Origin: Clostridium saccharoperbutylacetonicum N1-4(HMT)
GTDB lineage: Bacteria; Bacillota; Clostridia; Clostridiales; Clostridiaceae
Direction of reading: 5' to 3'
NCBI RefSeq assembly: GCF_000340885.1
Contig: NC_020291.1
Location: forward strand, 338,501 to 402,500
DNA: 64,000 nucleotides
Part shown: positions 47,297-56,800 of the stretch, in pieces
How the letters are laid out: each line of letters starts with the position of its first letter
How positions within the stretch are numbered: the stretch's first letter is position 1
Program-made: the position numbers and the translations under genes
Notes under the pieces: model-generated
The model's input: the letters and a program-made list of their open reading frames with translations, nothing else
What the model was told of the DNA's origin: nothing
Database searches by the model: none

Positions 47297-47320
47297 TCTG
47301 TAATTTACAGATTATTTCTT
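47288..47320. terminator. Bidirectional terminator containing both stop codons
   Basis: A perfect 15-bp stem, AAGAAATAATCTGTA / TACAGATTATTTCTT, with a three-base loop. The stops of the GT2 gene (47294-47296) and the convergent response regulator (47314-47312) lie within it. Confidence 0.9.
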
Positions 47321-47932
47321 TATGTAGATATATGAATCATTATTAATTTTATGTTTATTATAAAGAATAAGTTCTTTTTCAGCTATTTCTTCATTTATTA
47401 CTAATTCGGTAATTGTATCTGATTTTAATACAAGCTTATCATCGACAGTTATAAAAAATTCTTTGTTATAACTGCTCATTATATCTTTAATGTTTTCTTC
47501 AGTAAAGGAAAATCCTGAAATTGGTTTATAATAAGTGCCATATCTTTTTATGTAATCTGAATATTGTATTGCATCACGTATAATCATTTTTCCGTTATCA
47601 GTTACTTTCCAAGGTTTTGTAATATATCTAAAGATATCTCCTTTATTAATGGCTTCGACGATAAATGGAACTTGAGCATAACCAGAAAGTACAACTCTAA
47701 CAATACTTGGATATTTTAATTTTAGAATTTCAAGAAATTGAAGACCGCCTATATCAGGCATTAACATATCTGTTACGATAACATCAATAGATTCTTTTTC
47801 TAGGATATCTAAAGCTTCTTTTGGACCATTTGCAAAAAACTTTGTATAATCTTCATTTTTTAATATTCGCTCGATTAATATTAATATATCTTTTTGATCA
47901 TCAACAAAAAGTACTGCATGCTTGTTGCTCAT
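47312..47932 (-). CDS. Response regulator with uncharacterised C-terminal domain
   Basis: 206 residues. A complete receiver (acidic Asp11/Asp12, phospho-acceptor Asp55 in VTDMLMPD, Ser in VVLSGYA, Lys in ITKPW) is followed by ~80 residues with no helix-turn-helix, HD or GGDEF motif. The receiver resembles the RpfG-type class, which normally carries an HD-GYP domain. The final segment (FFITVDDKLVLKSDTITEL) is predicted beta-rich and may be a protein-interaction domain. It sits four bases after the HPt gene and is the likely final acceptor of the phosphorelay. Confidence 0.85.
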   Translation of the reverse strand: MSNKHAVLFVDDQKDILILIERILKNEDYTKFFANGPKEALDILEKESIDVIVTDMLMPDIGGLQFLEILKLKYPSIVRVVLSGYAQVPFIVEAINKGDIFRYITKPWKVTDNGKMIIRDAIQYSDYIKRYGTYYKPISGFSFTEENIKDIMSSYNKEFFITVDDKLVLKSDTITELVINEEIAEKELILYNKHKINNDSYIYIKK

Positions 47933-47935
47933 AGT

Positions 47936-48241
47936 TTATTCCTCCACGTAAATAATTTCAATATTATCAAAATGTTGTTGTAACTCTATTACTAGTTTTT
48001 CAATCTCTTCTAAAGATTTGTTCATGGAAGCTAACTCTATTTCTTTTGCTAAGAGAGAGAGATGATCAAAGCCATATCCTCCAGCAGTCCCTTTTAAGCT
48101 ATGGCTTAAAAATTTAATATCTTCAAAGTTAGAATTAGTAACAGCTTCCTTTAAGGAATTAATTTCAGCGGCTCTATTTTTTAGAAAGTTAGGGATTAAA
48201 TCTTCAAGTTCAATGTTAACATGTACAATATTAGTATCCAT
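47936..48241 (-). CDS. Histidine phosphotransfer (HPt) protein
   Basis: 101 residues, a single helical HPt domain. The phospho-accepting His47 is in the canonical context LSHSLKGTAGGYG. It would shuttle phosphate between the hybrid kinase encoded just upstream and the response regulator just downstream. Stand-alone HPt proteins are uncommon next to glycosyltransferases in Clostridium. The start is ATG 48241, preceded by AAAGGTG. Confidence 0.9.
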   Translation of the reverse strand: MDTNIVHVNIELEDLIPNFLKNRAAEINSLKEAVTNSNFEDIKFLSHSLKGTAGGYGFDHLSLLAKEIELASMNKSLEEIEKLVIELQQHFDNIEIIYVEE

Positions 48242-48256
48242 TTTTCAAAACACCTT

Positions 48257-49768
48257 TCATAAGACATTGGTTATTGTTTCAAGCAGCATAGCTTTTTTTA
48301 CTGGTTTCGTTAAGGTAAAATTACAACCGGCTTCTATGGCTTTGTCAAGATCTTCTTTAAAGGAAAATGCTGTTAAAGCAATAATTGTAGTTGGTGGCAG
48401 GTTATTTTGCTTTTCATAATCTCTTATAAGACTAGTTGAAGTATAACCATCCATTATAGGCATTTGTATATCCATAAGTATAAGGTCATAAGTTGCTAAT
48501 TTGAATTTTTCATAGGCCTCTTTTCCGTTTTCTGCATCATCAATACTATAAGGAGTTTTTTTCAAATAAGAATGAAACAAAAATCTGTTATCTTCAGAAT
48601 CTTCGACTATTAATATTTTTTTGGTTTCATTGCTACTACTTGAGTTTACCTTAGGCATTATTTCAAAGGGGCAAATAAAGTTCACAGTAGTTCCAGTATC
48701 AGAAGAGCTTTTAATGTCAATTGTACCATTAACCAGAGCAACTAATTTTTTTGCAAGAGCAACATTAAAAAGTGTAAGGCGATGTTTGTCATATGCAAAG
48801 TTGCTTAATCTTGAACCGAAATCTAAAATGTTTAATAGTTCACTTTTTGGTATGCCTAAGCCAGTATCGCTTAGTGTAAAACTAATATAGATTTTGTTGT
48901 TTTCTTCGATACTTTTAAGGTCTATATTAAAAGCTATTTCACCACTGTCAGTAAATTTAAGACAATTATCTAATAATGAAGATAAGATTTTTTTTAATTT
49001 TGCACTATCTCCAATTAAAGCAGGCGGGATTTTTTCATCATAATTATAATTAAAGGACAAACCCTTACCTAGTATTTTATTTTTATAATCATCGACTAAT
49101 GAATTTACCAAGTCGGTAATGTTAAATAAACTATTGTTTGAACCATCATTGCCAGAGTCAAGCTCTGATAAACTGAGCATGCTTTCTATTAAGTCCAATA
49201 ACTGTTTAGAATTGCTTTCTAGTGTGTCTAAATATTTTTTGTCCATATCAGAGGAATCTGTTTTTGTTAAAAGATCAACGATTCCTATTATACAGTTTAA
49301 AGGAGTTTTCATTTCGTGACTTATGTTTGATAGAAAACAAGATTCAGTTTTTAAAGCTTTTTCTTTTTGAATTTTTAATGATATTTCTTTTGTTATATCG
49401 TCAAAATAAAATAAAAAATATAATAGAGAATTATTTGTGTCATAAATAGGATGAAAACTAAGTGAAATGTAAGTATTAATCATATCTTTTTTATAATTTA
49501 AAAGTTTGTTTTTTATTATTTCTTTATTAATAATTAAATCATATAGAGTCTTTTTAGTTGAAGCATCTAAATTATTTAAAATTATATCGAATAAATTATT
49601 TTGTAGAAGTTCTTCTTTTGAGTACTTTGTAATATTTAAAAAAGAAGTATTAGCATAAATAATAGGGTAACCATCCTTGTTAGGATCTGCGACTAAGATA
49701 CCCGAATTAGTAGTATTAAGTATGCTAGACATTAATAATTGATTGTTTTCAATGAAATTATTGTCCAT
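48257..49768 (-). CDS. Hybrid histidine kinase (PAS-HisKA-HATPase-REC) with degenerate ATP lid
   Basis: 503 residues, soluble. A PAS domain (about 10-130), HisKA with His151 (SNISHEMKTPLN), a HATPase region with N box (LLDNCLKF) and G1 box (LSDTGLGIPKSE), and a C-terminal receiver with Asp433 (LMDIQMPIMDG). The G2 box is missing: where GTGLGL is expected (about 327-336) the sequence reads YDKHRLTLFN. Kinase activity may be weak or lost, leaving a phosphatase or relay role. It lies nine bases after the GT2 gene and 16 before the HPt gene, all on one strand. Confidence 0.88.
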   Translation of the reverse strand: MDNNFIENNQLLMSSILNTTNSGILVADPNKDGYPIIYANTSFLNITKYSKEELLQNNLFDIILNNLDASTKKTLYDLIINKEIIKNKLLNYKKDMINTYISLSFHPIYDTNNSLLYFLFYFDDITKEISLKIQKEKALKTESCFLSNISHEMKTPLNCIIGIVDLLTKTDSSDMDKKYLDTLESNSKQLLDLIESMLSLSELDSGNDGSNNSLFNITDLVNSLVDDYKNKILGKGLSFNYNYDEKIPPALIGDSAKLKKILSSLLDNCLKFTDSGEIAFNIDLKSIEENNKIYISFTLSDTGLGIPKSELLNILDFGSRLSNFAYDKHRLTLFNVALAKKLVALVNGTIDIKSSSDTGTTVNFICPFEIMPKVNSSSSNETKKILIVEDSEDNRFLFHSYLKKTPYSIDDAENGKEAYEKFKLATYDLILMDIQMPIMDGYTSTSLIRDYEKQNNLPPTTIIALTAFSFKEDLDKAIEAGCNFTLTKPVKKAMLLETITNVL

Positions 49769-49776
49769 AAATCACC

Positions 49777-50913
49777 TCAGTTAATATCATTTTTATCTAA
49801 AGAAATATTTTTATTTACAGTAAGAAGTTTTAGTATTATTTTTAAAAAGGCTATTGAATCCTTCACTATATTTACATGGGAACCTTCTTGATCGATACAT
49901 TTGACTGGCAACTGTAAAGCTCGAAAGTTAAGTTTTTTTGCTATATACATCATTTCAAGGTCAATAGCTAGTCCAGTATTATCATGTAAATATGGAAGAA
50001 GCATTTTTGAACAATTAGCATTTATGCCTTTTAAGCCTGTTTGCGAATCATAAATACCTTTAGGTAAGAGTGGTTTTGTAAGAAGTCTTTTAAAGAATGA
50101 TATTAATCGTCTTAAAATTGAACGATTGGTTGCAGAAAAATCTTTTGTTCCAACAACAATATCATAATACCCTATATTTAGGATGTTTATCATTTTTGCA
50201 ATATCGCCTATTTCAAAAGAGTCATCAGCATCTACGAAAATCATTACACTAGCATTTATTGAGCGAAGTCCTTCAAGGTATGTACCGGCTTTTCTTGTAT
50301 TTTGCTCAAGTTCGTAAGTATTCAGTTGAAAATAGTTCGAAATTGTTGTAGTTTCTTCATGTTCAACTTCCAGTAACTTATCAATAAGCTTTTGTGTATT
50401 ATCTTTGCTCCCATCGTTTACAAAATAAATTGTTGCATTTGTGAAACTTTCGTCTAAAAGAAATTTTAATTTTTGAATGAAGTTATATACTTTTTCAAAG
50501 CGAGATTCTTCATTGTATACAGGTATAATAATTGCAATGTCAGATATCTTGCTGGGGAATTCAGGATGCAATAAATCCTGAACATTTATTAAAATTTCAT
50601 CAGGATAAGTTCTTCGCCAGCGCAATATTTTTGTTTTTCCATAGCCCTTTATTTTTGTTAAAATTAAATGTTCTGCAGGTGAAAGAAAGTTATTTATAAG
50701 TAATACATTTGAGGATGGATTTATATTCCGTAATCTATTTGTAATTTCAATTCCATCTGAAACTTTTTCTACATCAATAATTACAACTGGTTCAGTTATT
50801 TCGGTAATAGAATCTATGGAATTAGAATTTATTATATTAAGTTCATAAAAAGTAATTATGGATTCATAGGGGATAGCTTTTTTGAAATCAGTTATAATTA
50901 AAATTTTTTCCAT
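49777..50913 (-). CDS. Glycosyltransferase family 2 with receiver-like N-terminal domain
   Basis: 378 residues. Residues 1-118 have the strand/helix rhythm of a response-regulator receiver (KILIITDF, PVVIIDVEKV with Asp47, NVLLINNFL, KTKILRWRR) but lack the paired acidic residues and the lysine, so it would be a pseudo-receiver. Residues 126-378 are a GT2 domain of the dolichyl-phosphate mannose synthase-like group (IAIIIPVYNEE, YFVNDGSKDNT, IFVDADDSFE). There is no membrane helix at the C-terminus. The start is ATG 50913, eight bases after AAAGGAG; ATG 50937 overlaps that site. First gene of the GT-kinase-HPt-regulator operon. Confidence 0.75.
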   Translation of the reverse strand: MEKILIITDFKKAIPYESIITFYELNIINSNSIDSITEITEPVVIIDVEKVSDGIEITNRLRNINPSSNVLLINNFLSPAEHLILTKIKGYGKTKILRWRRTYPDEILINVQDLLHPEFPSKISDIAIIIPVYNEESRFEKVYNFIQKLKFLLDESFTNATIYFVNDGSKDNTQKLIDKLLEVEHEETTTISNYFQLNTYELEQNTRKAGTYLEGLRSINASVMIFVDADDSFEIGDIAKMINILNIGYYDIVVGTKDFSATNRSILRRLISFFKRLLTKPLLPKGIYDSQTGLKGINANCSKMLLPYLHDNTGLAIDLEMMYIAKKLNFRALQLPVKCIDQEGSHVNIVKDSIAFLKIILKLLTVNKNISLDKNDIN

Positions 50914-50979
50914 TTTTGATGCTCCTTTTTGTTTCATATCATAGAATGGTATGAAAAATATGCGTTAAAAATTTATTGG

Positions 50980-51047
50980 ATATCACATATTGTAAAAATA
51001 TGTGATATATACTATATACTATATCATATATTGTAAAATTATGATAT
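50980..51047. promoter_or_regulatory. Twin palindromes in the divergent GT2/manC promoter region
   Basis: ATATCACATATT-gtaaa-AATATGTGATAT (50980-51008) and the related ATATCATA-tattgtaaaat-TATGATAT (51021-51047), with centres 40 bases apart, about four helical turns. The second overlaps the -35 position of the manC promoter, whose TATAAT is at 51063-51068. Probable operator pair. Confidence 0.55.
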
Positions 51048-51123
51048 ATTTATATTATGATGTATAATATAAATTAGATGGTAAATAACCTATATGTAAC
51101 ATAATGATTAAGGGGTTGGGGAT

Positions 51124-52203
51124 ATGAAGAATACAGCAATTATAATGGCAGGTGGCAAAGGTGAAAGATTTTGGCCTAGAAGTAGAAAAAACATGCCAAA
51201 GCAATTTTTGAGTTTAACAGAGGATGGAAAAACTCTTATTCAGCTTACTGTAGAAAGATTGAAAAGCTTGGTTGATATTGAAGATACTTTTATAGTTACA
51301 AATAAGGATTATAAGGAATTAGTTTTGAGTCAAATACCTAATATTCCAGAAGAAAATATATTGTTAGAGCCAGTTGCAAGAAATACTGCTCCATGCGTAG
51401 GCTTAGCTGCAATGCATGTTAAGAAAAAGTATGGTGATGCCACTATGATAGTTCTTCCATCAGATCATTTAATAAAATACAATGAATTTTACATAGATAC
51501 TTTAAAAGTTGCTATAGATGTAGCAGAAGAAGAAAATAATCTTATAACAATAGGAATAATGCCTTCATATCCTGAAACAGGTTATGGATATATAAATTTT
51601 GAAAGAAATTTTGATAATTCAAGAGGAAATAATGTATATAAAGTAAATAGTTTTGTCGAAAAACCAGATTTGAATACAGCTAAAGAGTACTTAGCTTCAG
51701 GAAGATATTTGTGGAATAGTGGAATGTTTGTTTGGAAAGCTTCAAGCATATTATTAAATATTAGAGAATTACTTCCTGACATGTATAATGGACTAGAAAG
51801 GATATATGAAACTATAGATGAAAGCAATTCAGAAATTGTTTTAAAAGAAGCGTTTGAAAATATGAAATCTGAATCTATTGATTATGGAATTATGGAAAGA
51901 GCCAATGATATATATACTATTCCAGGGAGCTTTGGATGGGATGATGTTGGAAGCTGGCTTGCTCTTGAAAGGATAAATAAAACTAATGATGATGGGAATG
52001 TTGTAAAAGGAAATGTAATAACTATTGATACTAAAAAATCAATTATACAAGCACAAGATAAATTGATAGCAACAGTTGGAATAAAAGATGTGATAATTAT
52101 TGATACTGAAGATGTATTACTTATTGCCAATAAAGAAGATACTCAAAATATTAAGAAAATAATTGAAAATTTAAAAATTTGTAATAGAGATTGCTATTTA
52201 TAA
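51124..52203 (+). CDS. manC: Mannose-1-phosphate guanylyltransferase
   Basis: Makes GDP-mannose from mannose-1-phosphate and GTP, supplying glycan synthesis. 359 residues, single-domain type without a fused isomerase. The nucleotidyl-transfer signature AGGKGERFWPRSRKNMPKQF is at the N-terminus, VLPSDHLI holds the metal-binding Asp, and GYGYINF and the FVEKPD motif are present. The ribosome site is weak (AAGGGGTTGGGG, before ATG 51124). It is divergent from the GT2-kinase operon and shares its regulatory region. A repeat element begins 14 bases after the stop. Confidence 0.93.
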   Translation: MKNTAIIMAGGKGERFWPRSRKNMPKQFLSLTEDGKTLIQLTVERLKSLVDIEDTFIVTNKDYKELVLSQIPNIPEENILLEPVARNTAPCVGLAAMHVKKKYGDATMIVLPSDHLIKYNEFYIDTLKVAIDVAEEENNLITIGIMPSYPETGYGYINFERNFDNSRGNNVYKVNSFVEKPDLNTAKEYLASGRYLWNSGMFVWKASSILLNIRELLPDMYNGLERIYETIDESNSEIVLKEAFENMKSESIDYGIMERANDIYTIPGSFGWDDVGSWLALERINKTNDDGNVVKGNVITIDTKKSIIQAQDKLIATVGIKDVIIIDTEDVLLIANKEDTQNIKKIIENLKICNRDCYL

Positions 52204-52216
52204 ATAGTATTCTTTA

Positions 52217-52561
52217 TATAGATATCCAAAGTGAGAATTAGACTTATGCAGCAATTACCGAAATAAGATACATTTATCTTCCACAGGACTAGTGAAATTT
52301 TCACTGGAAGGTTCTAAATGGCGGCTTGTCGTAATTTCAGCGTGTTCCAGATGTAAAATCTGGACAAGCTTAAAATGAAACAAGCCATAGAGGGAACTCG
52401 ACTCACGTTCGTTCTCTGCTTAAGAACCATCATCAGCTCAATTTCACATGCCTGCTTCCAGAAAAATGTATCTGATTTCTAGTGTAGTGTTACGATTATA
52501 ATTTATCAATAATGCATATATATTACATTTATAAGTTTAAGTATTAATTTGGATATCTATA
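52217..52561 (+). repeat. Structured repeat element, copy 2
   Basis: 345 bp bounded by TATAGATATCCAA and TTGGATATCTATA. Stems correspond to copy 1 but with changed bases on both sides: GGCTTGT / ACAAGCC in place of AAGGTTG / CAACCTT, and CCAGAT-gtaaa-ATCTGG in place of CCTAAA-gtaaa-TTTATG. It lacks the 130-bp ORF-bearing insert of copy 1. It lies 14 bases after the manC stop. Confidence 0.85.
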
Positions 52562-52719
52562 TCAAAAACCAAATACTTATTATTTCTAAATTATTGTTAT
52601 GTATAAGTTCTGATTAAAATTTCACAGCTCTCATCAAGAAATCCTGAAAAGATTTCGTAACTAACGACAATTTATAATTGAACATTGATAATTGAAATAT
52701 ATATATTAAGAGGTTTTAT

Positions 52720-53817
52720 ATGAGAAAGAAAAGAAGATTGCTAAATCTAAGAAGAATTGTTTTTTTAGCAGTTGTAATAGTTATTTTGTTACCCTTAATT
52801 TCAATTAATACATTTTTTATAATTCAATCTAAAAATTATCTTAATCAGTATGGAACTAAAGAAATTGAAGGTGTTAGAAACGAGAAAATACAGAACATTA
52901 AGCAATTTTATGAATTTATGAAGCTGGATATAAATAGCTTCTCAAATATTCAGGCAATGAATTATTTTGAACAAGACAATTCTAATAAGTTCATTGACAT
53001 GAGCATTTTGAAGAATGTTAAATATTTGGGAAATGTATATATATTAGATCGAAATTTTAATCCAGTATATACATATAGAACAGAGGAATTTAACGAAAAC
53101 TTAAACCAAGTAATTAAGCAGGCAAAATTTACAAAGCAATATTATATAAGTGATTTCTATGTTAAAGATGGAAAAGGATATCAATTTATTTTTAATAAAG
53201 TTATTAAAAACGGAGAAGTGATCGGCTTTGCTGCATTTGAATTTAATAAGGTTTTTTTCGATGAGCTTTTAAACAATAATAATGATGTTAATATTGATAT
53301 TTATAATGGAAATTTTACAATTGTGGCATCAACCTTTGCTAATAGTGCAAATAGTATGAAAATAGATCAGTATACAAAAAAAATGCTAAACGGTGACACA
53401 AATACTGAAGTATCAGATGGTACAAGATTATCCTACAGCTTTATTGACTTAGGAGATAATTCTTTATATATTATTGCATCGAAAAGTGAGAAGTTGATTT
53501 TTAGTCCAATAAATAATTCTTTTATTTATTTGTTTATTTTCTTCATGTTGTCATTAGCATTTACAGTGGTGATTGCAGTTAGAGTTATATATTATATAGA
53601 GAAGAATATTAAAGCTACGCTTTTGGATAAGATTACACCAGAACTTAATGGGATTTTCGGTGAGGTTATGCCTGAAATGGAGGAAACCCTTGAACTGATT
53701 AATAATTCTGTAGAGAAGCTAGATGAATTAAAAGAGATAAAATCTAAGTTGTTGAAAGATTACAATGAAATAAAAAATAAAGAGGATAAGATAGATGAGG
53801 AAATTAGGAATATGTAA
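52720..53817 (+). CDS. Orphan membrane sensor-like protein with cytoplasmic coiled coil
   Basis: 365 residues. A membrane helix (about 12-33), an extracytoplasmic region of ~225 residues with the strand pattern of a Cache-type sensor (LGNVYILDRNFNPVYTYRTE, IGFAAFEFNKVFFDELL), a second helix (about 265-290), then ~70 residues of charged coiled coil and nothing else. Kinase, MCP and GGDEF domains are all absent. It overlaps the giant membrane protein gene by 23 bases, so the two are translationally coupled and probably act together. The ribosome site AAGAGG precedes ATG 52720. Confidence 0.7.
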   Translation: MRKKRRLLNLRRIVFLAVVIVILLPLISINTFFIIQSKNYLNQYGTKEIEGVRNEKIQNIKQFYEFMKLDINSFSNIQAMNYFEQDNSNKFIDMSILKNVKYLGNVYILDRNFNPVYTYRTEEFNENLNQVIKQAKFTKQYYISDFYVKDGKGYQFIFNKVIKNGEVIGFAAFEFNKVFFDELLNNNNDVNIDIYNGNFTIVASTFANSANSMKIDQYTKKMLNGDTNTEVSDGTRLSYSFIDLGDNSLYIIASKSEKLIFSPINNSFIYLFIFFMLSLAFTVVIAVRVIYYIEKNIKATLLDKITPELNGIFGEVMPEMEETLELINNSVEKLDELKEIKSKLLKDYNEIKNKEDKIDEEIRNM

Positions 53818-56800
53818 GAAACTTAGTAAGTATATCTATATATATCGTTATGATATTTTTTCAATAAATATTATGATTCTAATTATTTTGTGTATGTTAG
53901 CTCCTATTTATAAGCAAGGTCAGATTGTTTTTAGTGATATGGCTTTTGGCTTCACATCTGAAAGATATATGAATGAAATATTTGGCATTTGGAATGAGCG
54001 TTGGAGTACATCAACGCTTTTGAATGTTCCTAGATTAGCTTATATTTATCCTCTTTATCTATTATCAAAAATATGTAATTACGATGGACCTATATTTGTA
54101 AAAAGTTTTATTACAGTATTGATGTTAACCTCGGCAATATCAATGTATTTATTTTCTAAAAGAATTGTAAGTATCTATTTTTCAAAAAAATTTGATTTTC
54201 TTAAAGTATTTGCATTAATAACAGGATCAATTTTCTATGCGGTTAATCCATGGGCAGTAATTAGGATACAGCATATATATCTTCTTTGTGGATATAGTCT
54301 AATTCCGGTGGTATTAATGTTTTTCTTTAATACCTTTGATCCTAAATTTCAAGAACAATTAATACCAGGGTATTACATTTATTCAAGAAAGTTGTATCGT
54401 AGAAATGTAGTTGACATATTTTTCTTGAGCATTGTTTTTACAATAAGTGCAGGGGCTATTCATTATTTTTTCTATGATATCATTTTTATGGGTATTATTG
54501 GAGTACTAATTATAGGAAAAGCTATGATTAAGGCGGGATTAAAAAATAAAAATAGAATATATAGTATTTTAATAAATACTATAAAAAAGATAATTTTATT
54601 TGGTTGTATATTTGGTTGTTTTAGTGCCTACTGGTTATCTGCATATTTTGGTAGTATTTTATTTAAAGCTCAAGCTTCACAGCACAATATTAATGTTGTA
54701 GATACTCTTTCTCTGTTTAGTAGAAATAGTTCGATTAAAAATGTTGTTTATTTTATTTCTTATTGGTGGCCAATGTTCGACTTATCGAGTTTATCCATTT
54801 CTTTTTATTTAGGTGGAGCAGTAATTATTCTTTTTGTGTTTTATGCAATGTTTTTTAGAGGCTATAAATATAATATAATTGGTTTTTTTGCTTTGTGTAC
54901 AGCGTTTTTTATGATATTTTCCACTGGAGTTAACTTGGACTTTTTCTCTGATACCTTTATTTTTATTGTTTCAAAAACTCCTATTATAGGATCTATGTTT
55001 CGAGATCCAAATAAATTTGTGGGGTTGATGGCAGTAGGCTTTAGTGTATTATTGACCTTTGGAATTCAAAGCTTTTTTGTTAGGTTTCAAAATAAGTCCT
55101 ATGGATATTTTGCGAAAATATCAGTTATCGTTCTTGTAATTGTTTCTTTTTGTTTATATCTAGCACCTTTTTATATTCATTATATTAATGGTTTTTATAC
55201 ACCTATTAATATACCTTCAGATTATCTTGAAGTTCAAAATCACTTCAAAGATAAAGAAAAATTTGATAGTAAAGTGCTCTATATTCCAACTGCAGATAAT
55301 ATGATTCAAAGCTATAACGGGGTAGCGACACCTTTTTGGAATAAAAATAATGATGCGGGTGGAGTTGAAAAGGCTACTGGTGATATTCAAGTATATTCTT
55401 CGCAGAAGAATACGATTTTTCAACATGAAGGTAATAGCTTAAGCATTAACTATTACATGAATTTTCTTCAAAGTATGCTGGATAAGGGAATGACTCAAAA
55501 TATGGGGAAGCTTACATCGGCATTTGGAGTAAATGAATTAGCGTATCATAATGAATATAATGGACAAGAAGTAAGGCAGAAATTTAATCTTGAGATGTTA
55601 AAAAATCAGAAAGGTTTAGAGAAGACCTATGAGAATGGAATATTTAGTTTATATGATGTAAAAGATAATATACCGTATTTATACAATGTGCCTAAAAAAA
55701 TAATGACACCTTATGGTTATAGTAGATTAGAGAGTTATTCCAATGTACCAAATTTTAATTTTAAAAATTATGGAGTTATCTTTTCTTCTCTTGAGGGGAA
55801 GAGTTATATTGGAGCAATGAATGAAGGAGATTATATTGAAGTTAATAAGTATAATGATTTATTACTTTCAAATCTTCCAAAAGAAAATTATGTTTATCCT
55901 TTTGATGTTATTAATGATGGGGATGCCTTTTTGAAATGGAGTAAAACTTTAGTTAGTAATAATGATTGGAATTGGTATTTATCTTCACAAGGTTTGAAAA
56001 ACTTTCCTTATGATTTTGATTTTGATTCAGGAGTGGCACTTACATATGCTACAAGTAGATTAGATGTACCACCTACTAAAATTGATAGCGTAAAGGGGTC
56101 ACTTGTTGCAGATTTTGATTCTATGCTTAGAACAGAAAAATTTTTTGTACCAGATAATCCTCAAATATTTAATGTCGGTTCTAATCCAATAACAAACAAC
56201 AATTCAGTACCAGTTTTACAAGGGGAAATTATGAAGGGTGACCCTCAAAATATTTGGCAGGTTGCTAAATCGGGATTACTTGATGCTAAAGCAAATAATC
56301 CATATAAATTTAATATTGTAGTTTCTGGAAGAGGAACAAATAAGATGCATATAAAAGTAAGGTTCTTTGACAGGCAAATGAATGATTTGGGCACAAATTA
56401 TGTAGTAGCACCAAATGAGGATGTTAATTTTGATGCAGTTAATTTTAAAGGTGACTTTGTTTCTCCAAGTGGAAGTGCATATATGAGAATGGAACTTTTG
56501 AGTTATCAAAAACCTGAGCAAAAGAATTATTGGTGGATTCATGAGATAAATATCTATGATTTAGGAGAGTATAAAAAACCAAATAAGTTTACAATGACTA
56601 AAAAGTTTGACTATAAGCAAAAGGCAAAAGTCTATATGAGGACATTAGTTTCTGCTAAAGGAGGAGAACTTGGCGTTGAAATAAATGGGAAGGAAGTAGA
56701 TGTAAATACGAAGGATAATTCATTAACACAATTTAAATGGATTGAACTTGGAGAGTATGAATTCAATTCTGGAAATAATGAAATTTCAGTTGAAAATAAG

